A stretch of 64,000 nucleotides of DNA from assembly GCF_042435035.1 (NCBI RefSeq), contig NZ_JBHMQT010000012.1:26370-90369 (forward strand). Direction: 5' to 3'. Positions within the stretch are counted from its first letter, which is position 1, and each line of letters begins with the position of its first letter. Below are positions 35,001 to 40,760 of this stretch, piece after piece. The notes beneath the pieces are model-generated. The model made no database searches. It had not been told where the DNA came from and saw only the letters and a program-made list of their open reading frames with translations. The position numbers and the translations under genes are program-made. The stretch is from Sphaerimonospora cavernae. GTDB taxonomy: Bacteria; Actinomycetota; Actinomycetes; Streptosporangiales; Streptosporangiaceae.

Positions 35001-35072
35001 GTCCGAATTAAGGTCGTCACCCGGCCCCGGGAGGCCAGATCTGCTGGAGGACGCACCTTCACGGGAGATGAG

Positions 35073-35088
35073 TATGATCCCGGGTATG
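35073..35088 (+). promoter_or_regulatory. Leaderless -10 promoter of the first PIN module
   Basis: TATGAT at 35073-35078 is followed after exactly 7 bases by the ATG at 35086, the same geometry as the relE-type module. An alternative ATG at 35074 lies inside the -10 box and has GGGAG upstream, so a leadered start there cannot be excluded. Confidence 0.5.
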
Positions 35089-35355
35089 AGCGGAGACCGG
35101 AAGGTGCGGATCACCATCACCGTGGACCCCGACGTCCTCGAATACGCCGAGCATCTCGTCACCGCCGGCAAGGCCACCAGCGTGGCCGCCGTCTTCAACG
35201 ACGCCATCGCGGAAAAGCGCATCACCGACCAGCGGGCACTGGCCCTGCTCCGCGAACGCGCCCGCCATGCCGACCCGGCGCGGGTGGCCCGGATGATGCG
35301 GCATGTGAACCGCCAGCTCACCGAGCACGGTTTCCCGGCGGCACCGGGTGAGTGA
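35086..35355 (+). CDS. Putative ribbon-helix-helix antitoxin (VapB-like)
   Basis: An 89-residue protein with an N-terminal strand VRITITVDPDVLEYAEHLV and helix GKATSVAAVFNDAI typical of ribbon-helix-helix antitoxins, followed by a charged helical tail rich in arginine and alanine. Its last codons overlap the start of the PIN-like gene by 8 bases. It should bind the toxin and its own promoter. Similar layout is seen in the divergent pair at 36322-36991. Confidence 0.72.
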   Translation: MSGDRKVRITITVDPDVLEYAEHLVTAGKATSVAAVFNDAIAEKRITDQRALALLRERARHADPARVARMMRHVNRQLTEHGFPAAPGE

Positions 35356-35779
35356 CTTCACCCCCACGCCGTACATCCTCGACACCGGCGTCCTGGCCGA
35401 CGTCGCCCGCGGCGACGCCGACCTGATCGGCCTCCTGCAGGACTTCGACCGGGCAGGACAGCCGCTCATCATCCCCGCACTGGCCGCCACCGGCGCGCTC
35501 CTCGACGGCCGCGGCTCACCCGACGCCCAGGCGCTGCTCGCCGGCCTGGCCGCGTTCGAGCACGCCATCGTCGCCCCGCTGGACGGCGTCACCCAGTCCG
35601 CCAAGCTCACCGACACGATGGCCGTCACCGGCCTCGACGTCTACGACGCGCACGCCGCCGCCATCGCCGATGTGTCGATCTGCCCGATCCTCACGCTGCA
35701 CGCCGAGAAATGGCGACAGCCGTCCCGCGCCCTGGACAATCCGCCGCACATCATCGAGATCACCGACCCCGACCAGTAA
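35348..35779 (+). CDS. PIN-like toxin (VapC-related), atypical active site
   Basis: A 143-residue PIN-fold candidate: YILDTGVLADVARGDADL supplies the first aspartate, IIPALAATGALLDG the middle, and VYDAHAAAIADVSICPILTLHAEKW the end. Classical VapC proteins have T-x-D-x-x-F near the end; here the aspartate position reads TLHAEKW, so the third acidic residue is missing. GTG 35348 lies inside the antitoxin gene. Same length and plan as the protein at 36322, with which it shares IPALAAT. Confidence 0.7.
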   Translation: MSDFTPTPYILDTGVLADVARGDADLIGLLQDFDRAGQPLIIPALAATGALLDGRGSPDAQALLAGLAAFEHAIVAPLDGVTQSAKLTDTMAVTGLDVYDAHAAAIADVSICPILTLHAEKWRQPSRALDNPPHIIEITDPDQ

Positions 35780-35806
35780 GCAGGTCACACCCCGACCACC
35801 CGTTGC

Positions 35807-35824
35807 ACGACCGCGCCCGGTCGT
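35807..35824 (+). terminator. Hairpin after the first PIN module
   Basis: ACGACCG and CGGTCGT are perfect 7-base arms with a 4-base loop, 28 bases after the toxin stop. There is no T-run. Confidence 0.4.
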
Positions 35825-35927
35825 ACGGCTTCCGCCCTCGGAAGCCGGGATAAGCATGGGTTACACATATCTTGCTTCCGCGGTCTGCGGCGGGTTCACC
35901 CACGCTGAAGCCCTTCCCATGGGTAGC

Positions 35928-36227
35928 TCACACTCGGCCTTCCCACTCCGGCGGGGTGTAACGAGTGAACATGTCGGCTCGCCGCTGGAGCGCGTCCTGG
36001 ACGGCCTCCTCGTAACCCGGGCGGGCGTAAGCGATTGCCCGCAGGTGCCACTGGCGCAGCAGCGTCTGCACCTGCTTGAAGCGGGCCAAGTCGTGGGCGG
36101 CTTCCAGAGCCTCCTCGTACTCCATCCGGAACCGGGCACGGTGCGACGGCGGAAGCGCCCCGAAGATCGCAGCAGGATCCTCACCGGGATCACGGGGTCC
36201 GGAAGACCCCAGAGGCTGAGCGGTCAT
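35928..36227 (-). CDS. DUF6247-like hypothetical protein
   Basis: A 99-residue protein: AAIFGALPPSHRARFRMEYEEALEAAHDLARF then VQTLLRQWHLRAIAYARPGYEEAV, a helical pattern like the actinomycete DUF6247 group, which often lies near small toxin genes. ATG 36227 is taken as the start because the conserved part begins soon after; an ATG at 36272 would add an unconserved tail. It lies between two PIN modules, so it may be a toxin-antitoxin accessory, but no function can be assigned. Confidence 0.55.
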   Translation of the reverse strand: MTAQPLGSSGPRDPGEDPAAIFGALPPSHRARFRMEYEEALEAAHDLARFKQVQTLLRQWHLRAIAYARPGYEEAVQDALQRRADMFTRYTPPEWEGRV

Positions 36228-36321
36228 GCCGACACAGCTATCTTCCGCATGTGGAAGGCCTCGCGGCGTCACTGCGAACGCCTAGCAGCAGGTAGGCAAC
36301 GATCCGCGCTCAGAAGCATCT

Positions 36322-36750
36322 TCAGTCCAGTTCGGCGACTTCGACGACGGTCAGTTCGCCGGACGCTTCGTGGACAGCGCTCTTCCATAGCCCGTAATTC
36401 ACGGTCAAGACGGGACAACTGCGCATGATCGCCTGCTCTGCCGCCTGAACGTCCCACAGGTCAGGGAGCGCCTCAACGGCCAGCCGCATACGGGCAAGCT
36501 CCGTCGTGTCGTCGAAATCCACCAGTCCGGCGAACCGGGCGGAGTCCAGCCGGCAGATCCCACGGAGCACGGCGACCCGTTCCGGCGTCCCACCTACGTC
36601 GATGGCGGCTGCGGTGGCGGCCAGCGCCGGGATGACTAGGGCGACCCTTTCGGCGTCAAATTGCTGGATCATGTTGATGATGTCGATGTCGCCGCGTGCC
36701 GCCTCTTTCAGGAAGGCGGCGTCGAGCACGAAGGCGTTGTCAGCGGGCAT
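36322..36750 (-). CDS. PIN-like toxin (VapC-related), second copy
   Basis: A 142-residue protein: FVLDAAFLKEAARGDIDIIN keeps the first aspartate, VIPALAATAAAIDVGG the middle block, LWDVQAAEQAIMRSCPVLTVNYGLW the end. As in the protein at 35348, the third acidic position of classical VapC (T-x-D) is replaced (TVNYGLW). Its ATG overlaps the antitoxin end by 11 bases. The two PIN-like proteins are diverged paralogues of equal length and both follow a small DNA-binding protein. Confidence 0.65.
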   Translation of the reverse strand: MPADNAFVLDAAFLKEAARGDIDIINMIQQFDAERVALVIPALAATAAAIDVGGTPERVAVLRGICRLDSARFAGLVDFDDTTELARMRLAVEALPDLWDVQAAEQAIMRSCPVLTVNYGLWKSAVHEASGELTVVEVAELD

Positions 36751-36991
36751 TAAAGATCTGCCGCGCCTTGCGGGTGCGCCGCTGGGCCCTTTCGACGGAC
36801 TCGGCGTCCTGTCGTGCCTTCTCAACCGCTGCCCGCCATGCCGCATCGGCTTGGCGGTCGGCCTCGACCCTGCGGGTGAGGGCGTCGTTGATGTAGGCGG
36901 ACACCGATCGTGCCTTACCGCGTTCGACCTCTGCCAGGACATAAAGATGCAGGTCTTCATCGACGCTGATGGTGATCGGCTTGGTGCTCAT
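36740..36991 (-). CDS. Putative ribbon-helix-helix antitoxin, second copy
   Basis: An 83-residue protein beginning MSTKPITISVDEDLHLYVLA and continuing GKARSVSAYINDALTRRV, a ribbon-helix-helix strand and helix, then a basic coiled tail. ATG 36991 is placed six bases after a TATGAT box. Partner of the PIN-like toxin immediately downstream. Confidence 0.72.
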   Translation of the reverse strand: MSTKPITISVDEDLHLYVLAEVERGKARSVSAYINDALTRRVEADRQADAAWRAAVEKARQDAESVERAQRRTRKARQIFNAR

Positions 36992-37003
36992 AGTTTCATC
37001 ATA
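36989..37003 (-). promoter_or_regulatory. Leaderless -10 promoter of the second PIN module
   Basis: On the minus strand TATGAT (37003-36998) is followed after 6 bases by the ATG at 36991, leaving no room for a Shine-Dalgarno sequence. It is the third case in this region of a -10 box 6-7 bases from an antitoxin start. Confidence 0.5.
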
Positions 37004-37424
37004 GGGTCGTCGGCGGCCCACGTCTTGTGTTTCTCTTACGAGCAGTTCTACGAGGCCATCTGCCCCCGCTGTGAAGGAACTTCGCGGGCCGCGGTACCTC
37101 TGCAAAGGCGCCGCTTCAGCGCAGGCGGGGCCGAAGGCCTGCATGACGCCAGGTACGGCCTGTCACGGTCTTCACCGCGATCTCTGAGAGCTGCTCTGAA
37201 CCGGTGTGGGAAGGATGAGCCCGGCCGAGTGCGCATGGGCGGCATCAAGGCGGCAGGCGTTCAAGGAGTCTCGAGAGCCGACGGGGACACGGCGGCTCTG
37301 GCGATCACTGAGGAGAGCACACGGGCAAGCGGTGTGACTTGCCGCCGCTGCGTCAGGCGATGCTCGAACCGGACGATGGACGAACACCAGGCGGGACCTT
37401 CCCCAGTGGCGATCACCCTGGATA

Positions 37425-37454
37425 GATGACGTCCTAGCACCCTGTGATGACGTC
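37425..37454 (+). repeat. Direct repeat GATGACGTC, two copies 21 bp apart
   Basis: GATGACGTC occurs at 37425-37433 and 37446-37454. The 21-bp spacing is two helical turns, placing both on the same DNA face, as for cooperative protein binding. Each contains the palindrome GACGTC. Confidence 0.6.
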
Positions 37455-37460
37455 GTACGG

Positions 37461-37521
37461 GAGACCTGTCGGCATGTCGGTCAGTAGATCCAGGTCTCGG
37501 TCAGGTGGCCTGACGATCGTC
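37461..37521. repeat. Cluster of small inverted repeats upstream of parA
   Basis: GAGACCTG (37461-37468) pairs with CAGGTCTC (37491-37498). Immediately after lie TCAGG-tgg-CCTGA (37501-37513) and the palindrome GACGATCGTC (37512-37521). Confidence 0.5.
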
Positions 37522-37583
37522 CGGAGAGCCATTGATTGGATGAGACATGCGGGTAGGCTGTCGAGCGACCAGTAGAGAGGTCG

Positions 37584-37624
37584 AGGAAGGGCTCTCGCAA
37601 GCTAGCCATGCGGGAGCCCTTCTT
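37584..37624 (+). terminator. Long hairpin, possible terminator, upstream of the octamer array
   Basis: Arms 37584-37598 and 37610-37624 (core AAGGGCTCTCGC / GCGGGAGCCCTT) pair over about 15 bases with G-U pairs, around an 11-base loop. The right side ends CTTCTTGCT, weakly U-rich. It could end a short plus-strand transcript or isolate the array from read-through. Confidence 0.45.
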
Positions 37625-37688
37625 GCTGCCCATCCAGCCCCCGCTAGGTCAAGGAATCTTAAAGTCTGCACGTCAGACGATATGCCTT

Positions 37689-37860
37689 TCACACAATCAC
37701 ACGATCTGACAGTCACACAGTCACACAGTCGGTCTTTCACACACTCACACAAGCCCCCGATCATCCAGCCGTTCAGCTCATCCGCCACCCGATCGTCCAA
37801 GCCGTCCCCGAGTCACTCGCTCAGCCGTCCGCGCAGTCGCCCGGTCGGCCTCTCAGCCAG
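37689..37860 (+). repeat. Tandem octanucleotide array (TCACACAG-like), candidate centromere
   Basis: Octamers beginning TC follow one another exactly every 8 bases. Starts at 37689, 37697, 37713, 37721, 37737 and 37745 read TCACAC plus two bases (AA, GA, AG, AG, AC, AA), with variants in register at 37705, 37729 and 37761. After a shift, more degenerate units at 37813, 37821, 37837, 37845 and 37853 (TCACTCGC, TCAGCCGT, TCGCCCGG, TCGGCCTC, TCAGCCAG) continue the 8-base period. Short tandem units upstream of parA are the hallmark of centromeres bound by ribbon-helix-helix ParB-type proteins. Confidence 0.7.
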
Positions 37861-38011
37861 CGACGCCAGCGATCTCCCATGGGATGACGAGGTCTGTCTC
37901 CCGCAAGGTCACGCAAGCGGTCTTCCAGGAAACGATGCAATCAATCGATCATCGACCGGCACACCCCGTGTTGATCCCGGGAAAGAGGTAAGACTCCCTT
38001 TACGATGTTGC

Positions 38012-38046
38012 TTGCGGCCGTACGTCTTTCCGTACGGCACGCGCAA
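38012..38046 (+). promoter_or_regulatory. Leader hairpin ahead of parA
   Basis: GCCGTACG (38017-38024) and CGTACGGC (38031-38038) are perfect arms around TCTTTC; TTGCG and CGCAA outside them can extend the stem across a 3-base bulge. It lies 25 bases before the parA ATG and just after a TACGAT sequence (38001) that may be a -10 box. Confidence 0.5.
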
Positions 38047-38071
38047 CCTCTCTACTGGAAGGACCCCTGAC

Positions 38072-39175
38072 ATGTCGGTCACACCCGTGCCCGAAGTCGA
38101 TGCGCCAGAGTCGCGAGCGGACACGTCGACATGGCTTGCCAATGGCATCACCTCCACCGACAACGTCATCGCCCTGATGATGAGGAAGGGGGGCGCCGGC
38201 AAGACCACGCTGACGCTGCTGCTGCTGGACGCCCTCGCTCGGATGGGGCTACGCGTCCTCGCCGTCGACCTGGACCCGCAGGGCAACACCAGCATCGGCC
38301 TCGGTCACAAGGTGCAGCTCGAGGTGACCGGACATACGAAGCTCGGCAACAAGCCCATCATGACTCCGACTGAGCCGACCGTGCTCGAGGTCATCGAGGC
38401 TGACACGGCCGGTGTCGCGGACGATGCCATCCAGACCGTCGACTGGGGCTACGACCTCAACGAGCCGTTCCACCGCGGCGGCCCCCTGTTCCCCGGCCGG
38501 ATCGGCGCGATCGGCGTCATCCCGTCCTACCGCGCCCTGGAGGTGTCGGCGGCGACCTGGCGTCCGAACGACCTGGAGAAGCTGGCGACGGCCCTGCTGC
38601 TGCCGGCCGAGCAGAGTGGGATCGCCCCGAACGCGCGATGGGATGTCGTGCTGATCGACACCCCGCCCGGTGGCTCTCTCATCTCGATCCAGGCGGCCAA
38701 GGCGGCGTACCACGCACTGCTCGTGACGCAGGCGCAGCGGTTCGGGGTGGAGGCGATCCCGGAGACGCTGATGCTGGTGGACGACATCCGCGACAGCTAC
38801 CGGCACGAGGAGTTGAACGTGCTCGGCCTCGTGTTCAACGAGTACACCGACCGCTCGCAGACCCAGCGGAACCTCATGGCGCAGGTCGACGCCGAGCAGC
38901 AGAAGCAGAACAGCGAGTTCGAGGTCGAGGTGTGGAAGGGGCGGGTCCCGAACTACACCGTGGTCGACAAGAGCCAGAACGCGGAAGCGCCTCTGTCCGC
39001 GTTCCTGACCTCCGGGGCCGACCGCGACTCCGCCCGGAAGGTGTGCCAGGTCGCCGAAGGCGTGGCCATCCAGCTTCTCGAGGGTATCCGGCACCCGCTG
39101 GCGGCCGAGGTGAAGCAGGCGTGGAAGCAGGCATGGCCGGCGAACCTGCGCATGCCGATCGTGGCAGAGGTGTGA
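38072..39175 (+). CDS. parA: ParA-type partition ATPase
   Basis: A 367-residue deviant Walker-type ATPase: KGGAGKTT with the signature lysine at residues 39-46, VLAVDLDPQGNTS at about 63-75, and VVLIDTPPGGS as Walker B. It has an extended C-terminal part and no N-terminal DNA-binding domain. ParA binds DNA non-specifically with ATP and moves plasmids or chromosomal origins via a ParB-like partner. ATG 38072 has GGAAGGA eight bases upstream. The octamer array lies 210-380 bases upstream and the likely partner gene follows with a 2-base gap. Confidence 0.9.
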   Translation: MSVTPVPEVDAPESRADTSTWLANGITSTDNVIALMMRKGGAGKTTLTLLLLDALARMGLRVLAVDLDPQGNTSIGLGHKVQLEVTGHTKLGNKPIMTPTEPTVLEVIEADTAGVADDAIQTVDWGYDLNEPFHRGGPLFPGRIGAIGVIPSYRALEVSAATWRPNDLEKLATALLLPAEQSGIAPNARWDVVLIDTPPGGSLISIQAAKAAYHALLVTQAQRFGVEAIPETLMLVDDIRDSYRHEELNVLGLVFNEYTDRSQTQRNLMAQVDAEQQKQNSEFEVEVWKGRVPNYTVVDKSQNAEAPLSAFLTSGADRDSARKVCQVAEGVAIQLLEGIRHPLAAEVKQAWKQAWPANLRMPIVAEV

Positions 39176-39177
39176 GC

Positions 39178-40173
39178 GTGGCGAACTCACGGTTGAAGCC
39201 GAAGCCGATCACAGGGTTCGGCCATACGGCAGTCGAGGAAGAACAGCCCGCCCCTGCCCCCGCCGCTCCGGCTTCGGCTCCGGAGGCGGTCACGGAGCCG
39301 ACCTCCCCGCAAGCTCCTCCGGTTCAGAAGCCGCGCCGCGAGGAGCCGGCCCCGGCGAAGCCCGTGGCGGAGCAGCCGCCCGCCGCCAAGCCTGCCGCGG
39401 ATCAGTCGCCTCCGGCGCGCAGGGCAGAGGAGCCCCCGGCCGAACCGGCCAAGGTCGAGACTTCGGCCGCGGAGCCTGCCGTACGGCGGCCCATGCCTGC
39501 GGAACCGGACGAGCCGCAGGCAGACCATGGTGAGCCTTCCGCCGCGGAGGAGGAAACCGCCGCGGGCGATGCCGGCCGCCACGAGCCCGAACCGCAGCCG
39601 GCCCAGAACATCCCCGACAAGCCTCGCCCGCGGCCGGTGTCACGGGGAACGGTGAGCCGGGCCGGGGCGACGCGTACCATCGTGGACCTGCCTCGTACGC
39701 CCCCGACCTCGTCGAGCGGTGTGACGCTCGGGCAGGCGGGCCGGGCCGTGGCCGCGTCGTACCTCCTCGCGACCGAGGGCGACGAGCGGTGGGCGAAATT
39801 CTCGGTCCGCCTGCCCGACGATCTGCACCGACGTTCCGTACGGGCCATGAATCGGCTGCGCAAGACGCTCCGGCGGCGGGGCCTGGGCACCAACCACGTG
39901 TGGAACGCCGCGCTCGTGACGTCGACCCCCGCGGACCTGCAGGTGTGCGTCGAGTGGGCGCGAGCTCGGCGGCAGGCCGGCGACGGCGTGGAGGCGCCGT
40001 CACGGTCGACGACGGTCCACCCCGCCGTCAAGGAGGCGATGACCGACCTGGAAGGCGACCTGCGGGAGAGCTACCGGCACGGTCTCGTCGGCTATCTCAT
40101 CGCGGAGATCATCAGCCGGTTCCTCGACCGGCTGGAGGCGGAGCTGCCGGACCCGGACGGGCCGACCGCGTAA
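39178..40173 (+). CDS. Putative ParB-like/centromere-binding partner of ParA, proline-rich
   Basis: A 331-residue protein in three parts. It has a short basic start (RLKPKPITGFGH), then about 140 residues of low-complexity Pro/Ala/Glu sequence expected to be disordered, then a folded C-terminal domain with WAKFSVRLPDDLHRRSVRAMNRL and RGLGTNHVWNAALV, whose strand-helix pattern resembles ribbon-helix-helix DNA binding. GTG 39178 was chosen with AGAGG upstream; GTG 39172 overlapping the parA stop is also possible. Gene order after parA suggests the centromere-binding component. Assignment by position and fold guess only. Confidence 0.6.
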   Translation: MANSRLKPKPITGFGHTAVEEEQPAPAPAAPASAPEAVTEPTSPQAPPVQKPRREEPAPAKPVAEQPPAAKPAADQSPPARRAEEPPAEPAKVETSAAEPAVRRPMPAEPDEPQADHGEPSAAEEETAAGDAGRHEPEPQPAQNIPDKPRPRPVSRGTVSRAGATRTIVDLPRTPPTSSSGVTLGQAGRAVAASYLLATEGDERWAKFSVRLPDDLHRRSVRAMNRLRKTLRRRGLGTNHVWNAALVTSTPADLQVCVEWARARRQAGDGVEAPSRSTTVHPAVKEAMTDLEGDLRESYRHGLVGYLIAEIISRFLDRLEAELPDPDGPTA

Positions 40174-40209
40174 ATCCCAGCGTCTAGAACGTCCATGCCA
40201 CCCACGCAG

Positions 40210-40251
40210 AGCCCCTTGTCACACCTTCGATCTCAGCTGTGACAAGGGGCT
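40210..40251 (+). terminator. Perfect 14-bp stem after the parA-parB-like operon
   Basis: AGCCCCTTGTCACA (40210-40223) and TGTGACAAGGGGCT (40238-40251) are exact inverse complements around a 14-base loop, between two convergent genes. A stem of this quality is likely to terminate transcription in both directions, although no long T-run follows. Confidence 0.7.
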
Positions 40252-40311
40252 GCGGCTCATCCTCACCCACACCTCGCGGGAACCGTACGGCATGGCCACG
40301 GCAGTATTCCC

Positions 40312-40704
40312 TCAGGCCTGGCCGAGCAGGTCCCACCGGTTGCCGGCGACGTCCAGGAAGACCGCGACCCGCCCGTACGGCTCTGTCCGGGGCGAGGTCA
40401 CGAACTCGACCCCGGACGCCGCCATCCGCTCATAGGCGGCGTCGAAGTCGTCCACCTTCAGGAAGAACCCGACCCGGCCGGCGACCTGGTTGCCGACCAC
40501 GGCGGCCTGGTGCTCGCCGTCCGCCCGCGCGAGCAGGATGCCGGTTCCGCCGCCCGGCGGCCGTACGACCACCCATCGCTTCGGACGGCCGTCGTTGGTC
40601 AGCGAGGGCGAGTCCTCGGCCAGGTCGAAACCCAGGGCGTCGACGAAGAACTCGATGGCTCGGTCGTAGTCGTCCACGACGATCGCGACCAGATCGACAC
40701 GCAC
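40312..40704 (-). CDS. VOC-family glyoxalase-like protein
   Basis: A 130-residue VOC protein: VDLVAIVVDDYDRAIEFFVDALGFDL, WVVVRPPGGGTGILLARA, VGFFLKVDDFDAAYERMAASGVEF and VAVFLDVAGNRWDLLGQ. The first metal ligand position is not a histidine. Typical of actinomycete resistance/glyoxalase-like proteins of unknown substrate. GTG 40704 is taken because homology starts there. It sits within the plasmid-like region and is probably cargo. Confidence 0.78.
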   Translation of the reverse strand: MRVDLVAIVVDDYDRAIEFFVDALGFDLAEDSPSLTNDGRPKRWVVVRPPGGGTGILLARADGEHQAAVVGNQVAGRVGFFLKVDDFDAAYERMAASGVEFVTSPRTEPYGRVAVFLDVAGNRWDLLGQA

Positions 40705-40727
40705 CCCGTGATCGTACGACTCGCCGT

Positions 40728-40752
40728 CTCCCTGGCCTTCAAGGCCAGGGAG
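40728..40752 (-). terminator. Hairpin downstream of the PrimPol gene
   Basis: CTCCCTGGCCTT and AAGGCCAGGGAG (40728-40739, 40741-40752) are inverse complements, with a practical stem of about 9-10 bp. It lies 8 bases past the stop of the minus-strand replication gene. Confidence 0.55.
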
Positions 40753-40760
40753 CGAGCGAT

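Larger units (their letters stand above)
36992..38071. other. 1.1-kb non-coding region upstream of parA
   Basis: No gene is supported here, although a frame stays open on the plus strand into parA. From 37425 on it holds direct repeats, inverted repeats, a long hairpin, a tandem octamer array and a leader hairpin, listed separately. The part from 37004 to 37424 shows nothing recognisable. The density of repeats beside a partition ATPase suggests a centromere and perhaps an origin. Confidence 0.6.

Noticed and set aside
37340..37400. GGTTCGAGC on the minus strand as a possible tRNA T-loop
   Set aside because: The flanking bases do not pair and no acceptor, D or anticodon stem could be built.
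37689..37860. CRISPR-like array
   Set aside because: Units are 8 bases with no spacers and no cas genes are present; this is a tandem repeat, not CRISPR.
37547..38071. Open frame extending ParA upstream by about 175 residues
   Set aside because: The extension is Ser/His-rich and simply translates the octamer array; the ATG at 38072 has a good ribosome site and starts a normal ParA.
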